From: Yponomeuta sedellus
Taxonomy: Eukaryota; Arthropoda; Insecta; Lepidoptera; Yponomeutidae
Assembly (NCBI GenBank): GCA_934045075.1
Contig: OW203734.1
Span: 10,489,516-10,553,515, forward strand
Length of the DNA stretch: 64,000 bases
Direction: 5' to 3'
The notes under the pieces were generated by a model, which worked only from the letters and a program-made list of their open reading frames with translations, did not search any database and had not been told where the DNA came from. This document shows positions 22,430-33,419 of the stretch, in pieces (positions within the stretch are counted from its first letter, which is position 1; each line of letters opens with the position of its first letter). The translations under genes and the position numbers were made by a program.

Positions 22430-22752
22430 ACCAGCATGTGTGCATGCAACGACGTATGAACGTTGATGAAGCGAAGGTGATCTGTCAGAATCGTGGCAAG
22501 TGGCAGTCCATGGTCTCTGTCTACCCCTCTGAGATACAGGCGTGAGGTTATGTACGATAGACAAAATTAAAGAAGTATCAAAAAAATGGTTTACATATGT
22601 TTGCACCGTTACACCTTTACCCTTAGCGAGTGATATTGCATCTGCAACTTTAGAATACACGCGCGTAACGTAGAAAACAAAGTCATTGATGCCCAGTTTA
22701 AAACCCACGTCCTCCTTAATGAAAGGCCGGCGTTCTACTGCTGAGCTACCAC
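22430..22752. mobile_element. LINE C-terminal scrap and a tRNA-like SINE end
   Basis: The plus frame RMNVDEAKVICQNRGKWQSM followed by VYPSEIQA-stop (to 22545) is the block repeated at 9.5, 27.7 and 59.2 kb; it looks like the carboxy end of a LINE ORF. At 22700-22752 a minus-strand tRNA-like head (GTAGAGCAGTGGTAGCTCAG) belongs to SINE family C. Confidence 0.5.
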
Positions 22753-23087
22753 TGCTCTACTATTATATTTACTATAACAAGGCTTCCCTGGACAATTCGC
22801 AATATTTTATATCCAATCCCTTTTAGCCCAATCCCTCTACACAAAGAGTTGTCAATATTGTATCCTATTAATCTTGCGGATGGAACGACTAAATCATCTG
22901 TAAATCAAACGAAAAAATAAAAGAATAACATGTTTTGTTCAATACGTTTTTTTTTGCACAAATAATAACAGAGCTTAACGTACGGAACAATTAGTCATTG
23001 CGGTGTATTAAACGGAAAGCAGGATTCAATTACAATACGCTGAAATTCAAAAGCTCCACTTTCATCGACTCGACTAAATATACGAAT

Positions 23088-23181
23088 AAATGCTCAATTG
23101 GTAGAGCGCTGGTACGGATAGCCAGAGGTTGCGGGTTCGAATCCCGGCATGGGTGAAATTTTTAGCCTCTAAATAGGTTTT
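23088..23181 (+). mobile_element. short SINE family A copy with 13-bp target duplication
   Basis: TAAATATACGAAT occurs exactly at 23075-23087 and 23182-23194. The 94-bp insert contains only the tRNA-like part (CAATTGGTAGAGCGCTGG, B box GGTTCGAATCC) and the 3' phrase TTTAGCCTCTAAATAGG plus T-run. It shows the tRNA-like part plus this tail can insert without the upstream module. Confidence 0.85.
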
Positions 23182-23482
23182 TAAATATACGAATTTAAAT
23201 TACAATGGTGCAAAATTAAATATTTCTCACAGAATTGTTAATACAGGGTGTTCCCGCAAGATTCCGCGAAACTTACAAGTTTATAGTCCGCGCCAAATTT
23301 CAAACAAAAATGTTCTTTGTTACACATAAATATTATTTTTATTCGTTTTCTGGTCGACTATAAAGTGTATTTTATCAATTTACTTGTGACGTCAACTTGT
23401 GAAAATTTAATGTCACAATGAAATGAAACAAAACGTTAAAAGGTCGTAGAATTATTGTCAAATATACAAGTAATCATACTTA

Positions 23483-23669
23483 GGCCCTGTTTCACAATGT
23501 TCAAATAAAGTTCCAGATAAGCTATCCGCAACCAGGGCTGCCGATTTAAATATTTTTTCCTAGGTATATATAGCGTGTGTTCGTTTATGGCTTCAAATTT
23601 AGAACAAACGGCAGCCCTGGTTGCGGATAGCATATCCGGAACTTTATCTGCAGATTGTGAAACAGACCC
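23483..23669. mobile_element. 187-bp MITE with about 60-bp inverted ends, TTA target duplication
   Basis: Left end GGCCCTGTTTCACAATGTTC; right reverse complement GGGTCTGTTTCACAATCTGC. Similarity continues through AAAGTTCC and GCTATCCGCAACCAGGGCTG. TTA flanks at 23480-23482 and 23670-23672, suggesting PIF/Harbinger mobilisation. The minus frame at 23436-23633 is inside it and is not a gene. Confidence 0.75.
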
Positions 23670-23670
23670 T

Positions 23671-23915
23671 TACTAACATTATAAACGCGAAAGTTAGCAA
23701 GTATGGAGGGATGGATGTTTGTTACTCTTTCACGTAAAAACTGCTGAATGGATTTTAATGAAACCTACCAAGAATATAGATTATATACCAGAATAACACA
23801 TTAGCTACAATTTATAAAGACATTGTGTGAATTGTCTAAAATATGACGATAAGTGTTAAGTACGTAGGAAACAGGGTAATCCTGCGTAGACGAAGTCGCG
23901 GGCACCAGCTTTTTT
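23671..23915 (+). mobile_element. Helitron-like remnant
   Basis: ACTAACATTATAAACGCGAA, GGATGTTTGTTACTCTTTCA and GACGAAGTCGCGGGCACCAG are phrases of widespread lepidopteran Helitron-type repeats. It adjoins the 187-bp MITE. Confidence 0.5.
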
Positions 23916-24977
23916 TCACATATATTCCATATTACTGTATTATAACCTTCGGAGAAGAATTTCGAAAGGACCTCAAGACTTCCGATGAAGTATGTTGCTC
24001 GGTACTGGTATACAAAAAAAGTAGGTACCAAAGACGTACCAACTCGACTCCGGCCTCAGCCTTTGTGTGTCCTACATGCAGCAGCCGGCCACTCTCGAAT
24101 TGGACTTGTAAGAAGTTGTTTAATTTTCAAATATTAACGAGAATTATATGGTCATGAAATGATGTTTGGTTATTGCGGTGAACAGTTTTAATTAACACCG
24201 TAAAAGCAATAAAGCAGATTTCCAGGATTTCGGGATGCAACAAAAACATTATTGCTTTTGATAGTGTTAACATGTTTCCGCGCCAATTGTAGGTGTAAAC
24301 ACGTTAGTATCGTTTGACGGATTTAATAATCTTCTCAGTTGTCAATACTAAAACCAATATTTTGGAAGTTCTACGAATTGTGTATTTTTGTTTCAAATCG
24401 CGCCCGGGGCATTTCACAATGCAAATAAATCGCTGTATGCATTGCACCTGTAGTGAACATAGTGATTCAATATAAAATGTATCATTAACGTTTTGACTCT
24501 GTATTCATTAGCAGTGTGGAACAAACTTTGATTGGAGTTACATCGTTTTTATCTAACATATAGAAATATTGTATCGCAGAGTTTTTAATTGAACTCCTAT
24601 GTATATAATTAAGGTAGTTCTGTGAATTGGTCGTAGGCAAAAAACATTTGCAGAGTCAGTTTGTATCCTATAAAAATAACAAAAGTTACAAAAGAAACAA
24701 CAGTATTTTATTCGTTTTTTTTAACAGGTCTGCAGAAATGCGAAGGCGGTATCTAATAATAATAACAGTGTCAGTGTGAGACGAGCAACCGACGACGCGA
24801 GCTCCGTCTCTGCTCACCATGATTAAGCTCTGCTAATCGGGGCGAAACCTGGTCGGACTTTTCCGATATAACAACACCCGTGAGTAGATCCGGACCAAAA
24901 GTCTACAATAATAATAACCTTACAAGATTTAAGTAAACTCTTAAAGTTTTCTTTTGGCGTAAGAATAAGGGTAACAC

Positions 24978-25931
24978 GTACCATTGTTGGCACCCCCCCA
25001 ATGATTGGCCCTTTGGACTTTGAGCGCTATTATTAAGGAATTACCAGGTTAGAAAACGTTACAAATATTTTTGATAAATCTACCATTTCATTGGTAGCCA
25101 CGTGAACTTAGTAGTTTTTACATAAAACTATACTGGCAATTCTGTTAAAAAGTTCTTTTTGACGTGTCTCATTCCGTTGGTAATTGTTCAAATTCTTACG
25201 GATGTGGACTAAAAACAGGCAAGTTTTTCCGCCTATAACTTGGTCCATATGAATGCTAGAAGTTAAAACTATGTTTTCTTTGGTTAAAGAGTTAAAAGGT
25301 TAAAATGCTATTTATATTGTATAATAATCCGTAAAAACAAAGTTTTTGGAAGCCAATCAATGTAACCGAAGGTTCAGTTGATTGGCATGGGGGCCAATCT
25401 TTAAAAAAATGGGTTAAGAATTTACTTCTGCATTTTATACCTTAATCAATTGCGACTTTAGAGTTGTTTTCAAATATGCACTTAAAATTGTAATCAACCT
25501 TCTGTAGACAAATGGTGGCACTGCCAATCATTGTACTTTTTTCGTCATTGGCACTGCTAAATATTGTGATCCACCAGGGGCCAATGAATGTACCTTTACT
25601 TATTTCTCTAATTTCCTTCCTATCACTATTACGTATCGGAGTACATTCATTGGCACCTCACATGTATAATGAATGGCAGGCCAATCATTGTACTTTAACT
25701 AGTGCCATTGAATGTACTGACAAGGGCCAATGACTGTGCTTTTGGGTCATTTACCACGGTTTTGGAGATTTATGTACGAATATCAATGTTTTGTTGATTA
25801 GATCAGGTTCAATATAGATTTTAGATCCTTACATAATTCAAATAAACCAAACCAATCAGTTTGATGAATAACTACAAAGATATCGAATCTCAAATTTAAC
25901 AATTCCCTTAAAGTGCCAATCATTGTACTGT
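24978..25931. repeat. array of dispersed GCCAATCATTGTAC-like motifs
   Basis: About ten copies of GCCAAT(C/G)A(T/A)TGTAC-like 14-17-mers at irregular spacing and in both orientations: near 24998 (minus), 25352, 25379 (minus), 25523, 25545 (minus), 25580, 25640 (minus), 25680, 25703, 25726 and 25914. The motif was not seen at similar density elsewhere in the window. Function unknown; see findings. Confidence 0.6.
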
Positions 25932-25967
25932 CTCGCCAATATGGTTTTAGATAATATCTGAAATATT

Positions 25968-26300
25968 GATAGCGGTGGTAGCTGAGCAGTAGAACGGTGA
26001 CTTCTCAATCGGGAGATCGTGGATTCGAGTCCCGGCATGTATGTACCAATGACTCCGTTTTCTAAGTAATGTACATTAGTAAATTTGTAGGAGCAATATT
26101 ACTCGTTGACGGTGGAGGAAAACATCGAGAGGAACCCCTGGTGCCTGAGGTGTTCAAAAACCTCAGCGCTTGCAATTACTAGTCCGCGATGGGCTTGCGA
26201 GGTAAATATGCCTATATTCTCTCTTTCTGAGCGAAGGCCTATACCCTGCAGCTGAACGTACTGTTATATCCTTGCTATGTAAAGGATAGTGCATACTCCT
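25968..26300 (+). mobile_element. tRNA-derived SINE (family C), near full length
   Basis: tRNA-like head (GCGGTGGTAGCTGAGCAGTA, B box GGATTCGAGTCC) followed by a body with GACTCCGTTTTCTAAGTAATG, GGTGCCTGAGGTGTTCAAAA and CTGAGCGAAGGCC. Fragments of the body are at 12.6, 28.0, 35.4, 55.0 and 56.2 kb and a minus-strand head at 48.0 kb. Confidence 0.65.
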
Positions 26301-26486
26301 CGCTAAATCATAAGTAGTTACATTATTCCAGCTAAGCAGTTCCAGTTTCTCACGATGGCCCTTCTGGCGTGTCAGCCAGTTCAGCCTTAGCCGCGAATCG
26401 AGAGCAGTTGTCAAATATCATTTGCGGATTATTGTCCCGATTTTCACTATTCATATTTTGAGTGTGTTTAACTAATAAATTAGTTT

Positions 26487-26713
26487 AAAAACCTATTTAG
26501 AGGCTAAAGAGGCTTTCACCCTTGCCGGGATTCGAACCCGCAACCTCTGGCAATCCGTGCCAGCGCTCTACCAATTGAGCCAATGGTCAACTCACCGGCA
26601 TCAGTGAAATTTCGAACCTCTTTACACTGTTTTCTGTATTACGTACAGGTTTTAATAATAGGTTTTTAAATTTGTCCTTAGCACGGGTTAGTGCATTGAA
26701 AATAAAAATAGTA
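26487..26713 (-). mobile_element. SINE family A copy with inverted tail, 14-bp target duplication
   Basis: TAATAAATTAGTTT occurs at 26473-26486 and 26714-26727. The insert begins with minus-strand SINE (AAAACCTATTTAGAGGCT, tRNA-like at 26515-26585) and at about 26650 switches to the plus-strand 3' end (AATAGGTTTTTAAATTTGTC.. ..GCATTGAAAATAAAAATAG). Confidence 0.75.
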
Positions 26714-26911
26714 TAATAAATTAGTTTTTTAAAAAGTGGTATTCAGTCCTCAATCTAACAGTACGCAGGCTACATAAAGAAATACTCCTCACTGTGCTTA
26801 CTTAGATCGTACAAAACCTAGACGAGATCAGTACGAGTCTGCTGTGTTCCTGTATCAAGTTTGTGTTCAACTAATTCATCACTATAATAAAAGGATTGAA
26901 ATGATTGCTTC

Positions 26912-27155
26912 ATCGTCAGGCTATACTAGTCTACTGCTGGACATAGCCTTCCCTTAAAGAGTACCACGTTGTGCTATCATAGAGGGTAATGTCCATAATC
27001 CCCACGCTGGGCATGTGGGTTGGGGATCGCAGTTCGGTGGAATTGTACTGCAGGGGGCGCTGCTGCCCACCCCCTGGTTTGTATCCCTTAGTCGCTTTTT
27101 ACGACACCCGCGGGAAGAATCGGGTTGGTGCTATTCTCTAGGCTGACACCACACA
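26912..27155 (-). mobile_element. LINE 3' tail (family T), inverted
   Basis: Reverse complement of the tails at 9.25 and 57.0 kb: CAGGCTATACTAGTCTACTG, CAATCC/ATCCCCACGCTGGGCAT and GTCGCTTTTTACGACACCCG. It ends about 50 bp from an Ig3 exon of the host gene. Confidence 0.6.
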
Positions 27156-27204
27156 GCAATCTATCACTATCACTATCACCACACTATCTTTATTGATTGC
27201 TTAC

Positions 27205-27343
27205 CCAGTAAGAATCATCTCTTCACCGCTCTTTAGCCAGTAGTTGATGGACTGGGGGTAAGACTGGACGAGGCATTCCAACTGGGTCGCCGATCCAGTA
27301 GGCACACCCATCACTTTTGCTGCCACTTGTATAGATGGGGCAA
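27205..27343 (-). CDS. DIP-like gene, first Ig3 exon
   Basis: The acceptor TTTGTTTTTAG precedes 27343; the donor GTAAGC follows 27205. Two bases complete Phe from the previous exon's T. It encodes APSIQVAAKVMGVPTGSA, then the first Ig3 cysteine in QLECLV and the core tryptophan in SINYWLKSGEEMILT. The phase on leaving is 2 and is matched by the next exon. In the upstream intron, within 100 bp, a 38-bp AT-rich block is duplicated with a 64-bp period (27365 and 27429). Confidence 0.92.
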
Positions 27344-28072
27344 CTAAAAACAAAAAAGCAAGATCAGTTTCATTTACAAAATTATTTATTCGCAAAACAC
27401 ACAAAAATAATTTTAATAAGAAGAAAGTCAGTTTCAATTACAAAATTATTTATTGCCAAAACACACGTTAATTAATTTGATGTCCAAGATACGCATTAGT
27501 TTGTAGAGTTGTAGCGACTAAAATTGAGAGACCAATATTGCAAAGGTTTGGACGTACAGAGAGGATGAAGGATGAAAGATTCACGTAAGAAATATAATAA
27601 TATACGGGTAAGGAACGTCCCAGGCGCACTTATTTCGAACAAATTAATTTATTTCGTACAGGAAAAAATGAACATACTTAAAACCGGCTTTCGTGCATGC
27701 TACCGCTAATGAATGTTGACAATGTGAAATAGGTCTGTCAGGATCTTGGCAAGTGACTCTCTGCCTACCCCTACGGGAAACAGGCGTAAGTTTATGCAAT
27801 AGAAACACAAAAATATGTAATATTCTGAGTGTTTCAGAGAGATTTAATTTTCATTTGATTGTTTGGACAAGCTTTATTGTTGGGATCTATTTGTGTAAAT
27901 GACAAATTGAGAATTTTAGGCTTTTGCTTTGATAGTTGATATTAAAACAATAGTTTTCTAGTTTTGAGTTCTTTCATTCACTCAAATACACATAAACCAA
28001 ATCTCGACTTCCAGAGGAGTACGAACAGATCCAGCGTGCACCAATGACATTGTTTTCAAAGTTATGTACATT

Positions 28073-28949
28073 TACACTATTTTTATTTTTAATGCACTAA
28101 CCCGTGCTAAGGAACAAATTTAAAAACCTATTTAGAGGCTAAAAATTTCACCCATGCCGGGATTCGAACCCGCAACCTCTGGCTATCGGTACCAGCGCTC
28201 TACCAATTGAGCCAATGGGCGACTCACGGCATCAGTGAAATTTCGAACCTCTTTACAATATTCTCTGTATTACGTACAGGCAGCGACATCTGACTTAAGC
28301 AAATTGCATTACTTACAGCCCCGACTACCTACTTTGCAGTTAGGTTTAACATCGGAACGATATCACTGTACCCACATGATTACACTATTTTTATTTTTAA
28401 TGCACTAACCCGTGCTAAGGAACAAATTTAAAAACCTATTTAGAGGCTAAAAATTTCACCCATGCCGGGATTCGAACCCGCAACCTCTGGCTATCCGTAC
28501 CAGCGCTCTACCAATTGAGCCAATGGGCGACTCACGGCATCAGTGAAATTTCGAACCTCTTTACAATATTCTCTGTATTACGTACAGGTAGCGACATCTG
28601 ACTTAAGCAAATTGCATTACTTACAGCCCCGACTACCTACTTTGCAGTTAGGTTTAACATCGGAACGATATCAATGTACCCACATGATTACACTATTTTT
28701 ATTTTTAATGCACTAACCCGTGCTAAGGAACAAATTTAAAAACCTATTTAGAGGCTAAAAATTTCACCCATGCCGGGATTCGAACCCGCAACCTCTGGCT
28801 ATCCGTACCAGCGCTCTACCAATTGAGCCAATGGGCGACTCACGGCATCAGTGAAATTTCGAACCTCTTTACAATATTCTCTGTATTACGTACAGGCAGC
28901 GACATCTGACTTAAGCAAATTGCATTACTTACAGCCCCGACTACCTACC
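28073..28949 (-). repeat. tandem array of a 308-bp SINE family A unit (about 2.85 copies)
   Basis: Units start TACACTATTTTTATTTTTAA at 28073, 28381 and 28689, an exact 308-bp period; the third stops at 28949 inside GACTACCTAC. Units differ at only a few positions (for example TCGGTACC against TCCGTACC). Each holds a minus-strand tRNA-like segment with a good B box (GGTTCGAATCC). A fourth partial unit is at 29691-29817. High identity implies recent local amplification. Confidence 0.85.
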
Positions 28950-29690
28950 ACTCCAAATACTGACGGAAATGCCTCCACCTCTCCTCGACTCCACCTCCGT
29001 TGAGTCGAGGAGATTTTGAGGAACGTCTTGGAATACGGGTGTTACACATTATCATTACTCGTTGCATACAAGCTCGCCGGTATTGGCTAATGCATCTTCT
29101 ATTCGTTTGACATGTGTCCCGTAAGCGGAAAACACATTCACACGCCAAAAATATATTAGCTGAATGTATTATCAAATAAAATAAAACAAAACTCATTCAG
29201 AATTGTTTTCAGTGGAAGTTAAATGGATATTCGTGAAAGTAGCTCGAGGCTAGACATCATTCAGGCGGCTACGTACGCTCACAAAAACGGCAAAGTCAAC
29301 ATTGTTGAAGTGTTTGTGTATGTCTTGTACGGTAGCATAAGTAAGTGAGTGTAAGTGTGAGTTCGTACCCTTCTAATTAATTCCTACCTGGTCCGAGTGA
29401 CACTTTCTTGTAAGACACTTTCATGAGTCAATATTATAAAATTATTAATGGATGGTTTGATAGTCTCCTGTTATTATTCTTTATTGTTCACGAACCATTA
29501 AACAGGATATTACATAAGAATAACATGTACAAAGGCGAGCTTATCTCTGTAAGAGATTTCTTCCAGCAAACATTGGGGAGTCGGAGCAGCAGTAACTATA
29601 GTGTTTCACTGATTTCACTGATTGGTACATAGTGACCGGCAACTCGTCAAACTAAATTTAAAAAGAATTATTGTAGGTTGGGACACAAGT

Positions 29691-29817
29691 TGATTACACT
29701 ATTTTTATTTTTAATGCTCTAACCCGTGCTAAGGAACAAATTTAAAAACCTATTTAGAGGCTAAAAGTTTCACCCATGCCGGGATTCGAACCCGCAACCT
29801 CTGGCTATCCGTACCAC
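29691..29817 (-). mobile_element. partial SINE family A unit
   Basis: Starts TTACACTATTTTTATTTTTA and stops within the tRNA-like part (CTATCCGTACCA). It carries the same AAGGAACAAATTTAAA variant as the array at 28.07-28.95 kb, so it likely derives from it. Confidence 0.75.
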
Positions 29818-30303
29818 ACAATTACGTACACAAGTTGAATTTACTTTATTTACTTTTTTTTACATTATTTGGTAATAATTTATTATATTTATTTTATTTA
29901 CTTTATTTGGTATTTAACAGTTGTCTTCCCATATTTTAAGAGTTCGTGGTCCACCAAATTCGTATTATTGAAATAAAGCAAAACCTGATATCGTTTCTTC
30001 AGTATCGATATTTAAACCACCATGTCTTTTTTTTTGTAACTTTGCCGAGTTCAAATTAGATGAATTTCGTCCAAAATAACAATAATTGTAATTTGTTTTG
30101 TTAGTTCAAGTTCTAAAAGTCTTCTAAGAAATCTCTTACAGAGATAAGCTCGCCTTTGTACATGTTATTCTTATGTAATATCCTGTTCCATTTTTGAAAG
30201 AGACCAGATTGCACGACACAGGAAATCTAAGTGATCATAAGTAGTGTACCAAAGTTTAATTAAATATTAATATGAGATGGTAATTTTAGGATAAAAATAT
30301 TAG

Positions 30304-30525
30304 TTATATATTAAACGGGTCTTATCACGATTATTTATTAGGTGAAATGTAATTACATTATTTCCCGACGTTTCGGCAGCGTTACAGTTGCCGTAAATCT
30401 GAAGTGGAAAGTACATTCAATTATTGTGAGTAGTCACTTTTAATTTTATTAATTTCACCCGTTTAATATATAATTATGTATGAGTATCGCGAATTATTAA
30501 GAAATACTAAAATATAAGTCGTTAC
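30304..30525 (+). mobile_element. repeat with CCCGACGTTTCGGCAGCGTT core
   Basis: Contains ATATATTAAACGGGTC, the core TTTCCCGACGTTTCGGCAGC, CACCCGTTTAATATATA and TATGAGTATCGCGAATTATT. An inverted relative is at 45435-45705. AAAATAT-like flanks hint at a short target duplication. Confidence 0.5.
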
Positions 30526-30704
30526 TTATGCGCACTATCATATTGTTAAGACTAAACTGTCATATCTCAATTCTCTTTTTTTATACTAGGCCCAAGTGTA
30601 AAATTCTATATTTTTCACCCAAGTCGATCGCTTCTTTAAACTTTGCTTATCAATGGGCACTGATGAAACGATTTCCAAGTAAGCATTAAAATGTGAAAGT
30701 GAAT

Positions 30705-30835
30705 GCTTAATTCCGCCAAAAATCCCACAAGCACCATGCGGTTGGTTATTGCACTGCCCTCCCTCCCACTTTTTCAAACAGAAGCAAGATACGAACACAG
30801 CACCACCGACACCAATACTTGTGTGTTTGTAATGG
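30705..30835 (+). mobile_element. partial MITE related to 44339-44560
   Basis: Shares AATTCCGCCAAAAATCCCAC, AAGCACCATGCGGTT, CTCCCTCCCACTTTTTCAA and CACCAATACTTGTGTG with that element. Open frames here are by-products. Confidence 0.55.
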
Positions 30836-32175
30836 ATTTCCGCAAAGCAACGCCTGATTCCGTACAATATCTGATTTCAAAGTTATTAAAATAACACGCT
30901 GTTTAGAAGAAGAACAAGGAGAAGAAGAAAAACATTTATTATAGAAACAGTGCACACGCCACAGTAACAAACTTAAAACATATTACTAAACGTAACATTC
31001 ACAAAAAGCAAAAAGAACGAAGAAAAACGAAAAGTCACGGCGTGTCACTGCTGCTATAAATGGCAACTGACTCAGCAATATGCTGATGGACAAGCCTTCA
31101 GCGCTGATTTTCAGTCAGTGCCAGGTGCTACCCCACGAGCGTCACAAACGGCCAATAACAACATGTTTAGGTACATTGGCATGTTTCGCCGACTGTACCT
31201 ACGTCGTACACAGGCTATCTCGCACCGCGCGCGTGTATCGCCGCCGGCCTTCTCACTTCGCCAACACTTTTATTACATAACTTTATTTTTCTTCTGCGTT
31301 CGTGTTTTTCTTGCTCGTCTCACGGATTAGGCGAGCCGGTGTTTCCTCGCAAGAAGCAGGGAATTATTATTGTTACGTATTTTTAAAGGCGTTCGAACTG
31401 CCTTCGAATGATTGTCTGACCTGTTTTGGCAGTTTTACGCGTACGAGTTTTCTTTTACTGCTGATTGCTCATCCGATGAGAGATACGTTTTGTCTGTTTT
31501 TTCTTTAAATTAGCTCAGTAATATTTTCGCAACATTTACTTTGATATCAACCTTTTGTAAGTTTTATTTTAATTCCTTTTAAACTCAAAGTCGAGTCAAA
31601 AAACTGATTTTGTGGAACTTCTTTATCTATTTTAATTAAGGGGTTTCTTCCACTGCTTTAGTTTAGTTTTGAAGTAAAGAACTCTACAAGCTTCGCTGGC
31701 AGGTCTTGGATTTTTCTTAGAAACCCGTCCAGTTAAACGAGTTTTTAATGTCATTCGCATAGCGTAATTAAATTGTGTAGAGTTCAAACTGTCTAAAAAC
31801 TTGGGAGATTAAAATGTGATTCTCTTCAAAGGATTTAAAAAACTAACTTGCTTATTTGTTTAAAATTTATTAAAGAAGTACAGTGAATATACCTATTGTT
31901 ATATTGTTCTGAAGACTCGGAAAAGGAAGTCTTATAACCACATCTGCTCGGCAATTGAGAAACCGGTGCCAAAAAATTAGGTTTGTTTGTGTTAATATTG
32001 ACAGTTTGATTATTTTTCTGTTACTTCTTTCTCAATAGTTTAACTATTCTTTTTCTACTCTTTACTTATCCGTAGGGTTTGGAAGACATTAAAAAAAACC
32101 AGACTTTCAAATATTTGTATCCGTGAAAAAGCTAGGATATTATAGTTCTATCAATGTTTGTTCCTTCAATACTTA

Positions 32176-32504
32176 GGGCCAGTTTTTAAAATGCCGCTAA
32201 GTAAATGAATAACGTAATGGCAATCATTAAGCCATGTCAGAGGCTTGATAACCTCTGACAGTTAGGCCCAACATTGTTTTACAATCCTCCACTAACCCGG
32301 ACTTGACCCCTAAGGTGGAGTATGGCCTATCCTTCCTGCAATGCATAGAGCCCGTGCCCCAGCAGTGGGGACATACAAGGTTTGATATCGACGACGGCAA
32401 AATACTTAACTGTAGTGCTGTCTCTTCGAATTTCTCAACAAAGAGCGGGACATAACGTTCCTTAAGTATTTACTTAGTGTAATTCTCAATTCACAAACCG
32501 GCCC
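32176..32504. mobile_element. MITE with TTA target duplication, carrying an inserted family X fragment
   Basis: TTA at 32173-32175 and 32505-32507 flank ends GGGCCAGTTTTTAAAATGCC and (reverse complement of right) GGGCCGGTTTGTGAATTGAG. Bases of about 32205-32398 are a family X fragment (AGCCATGTCAGAGG, GGAGTATGGCCTATCC). The right edge is 28 bp from a host exon. Confidence 0.65.
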
Positions 32505-32532
32505 TTAGAAACTTACATTTGAAGGTACTTAC

Positions 32533-32661
32533 AATTGACGCTCAGTAGTATCCGCTTGCTCACTGAGGGCGGAACATCGTTGGATGCAATGCAAAGGTAC
32601 GCTCCCATTTGTCGGCGGTCCACACGTGTGAGGTTCAGGTTAGGACCCATGTACATGTCCA
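32533..32661 (-). CDS. DIP-like gene, second Ig2 exon
   Basis: The acceptor TTCTTTGCAG precedes 32661 and the donor GTAAGT follows 32533. Two bases complete a Val codon. The translation VDMYMGPNLNLTRVDRRQMG then AYLCIASNDVPPSVSKRILL is the most diagnostic segment of the gene: GAYLCIASN(x)VPPSVSKR is shared by DIPs and lachesins and carries the second Ig2 cysteine. Phase 1 in and out. Confidence 0.95.
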
Positions 32662-32739
32662 CTGCAAAGAATTTTGTTGTTAAAATGGTTTCAAACAACA
32701 TCGTACTGCTTAAAACTAGCGCTTCACTGGACCAACAGT

Positions 32740-33207
32740 AGAACGAATAGAATTCCTTGCGTTCTGGAGCCTCCGGGTCTTTGTCGTTCGGATGGAAAAC
32801 GTCCGGATGGCTTGACAATGATACCGTGGGAGAAGGGGCGCTCCTTGCTTTGGGACGCTACGTGTGTCTGCACTTTTGCCCCTTCTCACTTAGCGTCTAC
32901 CGCGTCGACTCCGGGCGCGGCGGCAGAAGAGGCTGCTAGGTTGAAGGTCCAAAAGTATTCTGCGCTTTTGGGCCAGTACATTTTTGTGCCTCTAGCGATA
33001 GAGACAACTGGAGTCTGGGGAGTGCAGCTGCTGCAGGGGAAGGCGTTTGTGAGGGAAATAGGACGTCGCTTGAGGGACCGTGGCTATGACTGCCGCTCTG
33101 GGGCATATCTTATGCAAAGAATTTCCCTTGCAGTGCAGCGAGGTAACGCCGCCAGCGTAGTGGGCACCTTTGGGTCAGATGTGTCCCGGGGCGGCTTGTT
33201 CTCTTAG
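32740..33207 (+). pseudogene. LINE ORF2 carboxy-terminal fragment
   Basis: Plus-strand open frame, antisense to the host gene: SDGKRPDGLTMIPW, LLWDATCVCTFAPS, FVPLAIETTGVWG, FVREIGRRL, YLMQRISLAVQRGNAASVVG-TFG. This C-terminal block occurs widely in invertebrate LINE ORF2 proteins; the clade is not certain. The frame stays open upstream to 32674, but that part is not family-like. An AT-rich 3' region with AATAAAGG runs to about 33412. A 5'-truncated copy of a known kind, not a host gene. Confidence 0.7.
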
Positions 33208-33419
33208 TGTTTTTTTTGTTTTTCTTTGAATGTTTTGTTTAAATTTTCTATTTTTAGTTCTGACGAAACTTTTTGTGAATTAATCTTATTTTAATTATGT
33301 TGAAGTTTGTGATTTTTTTTTATTGTTATAATTATTATTTCTTAATTTTCTTAGTTTAATGTAATTTGATTGTAATTAATTTATCTAAAATAAAGGATTT
33401 TTAACATTTCTGCAAAAGT

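Larger units (their letters stand above)
19666..27204 (-). other. intron 4 of the DIP-like gene
   Basis: About 7.5 kb, mostly mobile DNA: a Harbinger element with nested MITE, Helitron-like copies, SINEs and LINE scraps, a 187-bp MITE and a motif array. About 24160-24970 and 26730-26910 show nothing recognisable beyond a repeat scrap near 24.77-24.90 kb that resembles 1.92-2.04 and 15.38-15.50 kb (CTGCTCACCATGATTAAGCT-like). Confidence 0.6.
27344..32532 (-). other. intron 3 of the DIP-like gene
   Basis: About 5.2 kb. Holds a LINE scrap (27715-27800), the 308-bp SINE array, MITE fragments near 30.3-30.9 kb and a MITE ending 28 bp from exon 32533-32661. About 28950-29690 and 30870-32170 have short open frames on both strands but nothing recognisable. 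Confidence 0.6.

Noticed and set aside
22304..22708. 134-codon minus frame
   Set aside because: Antisense to a LINE carboxy-terminal scrap that has the better-supported frame.
28140..28830. tRNA genes (good A and B boxes)
   Set aside because: The acceptor and T stems have mismatches, the segments sit inside repeated 308-bp units, and similar copies are scattered with target duplications; they are SINE heads.
28073..28949. CRISPR-like regular repeats
   Set aside because: The units are contiguous 308-bp tandem copies with no unique spacers, in a eukaryotic genome.
32674..32740. Start of the 177-codon plus frame as a host gene start
   Set aside because: The part before about 32740 is antisense intron sequence near a DIP exon; only the later part matches LINE ORF2.
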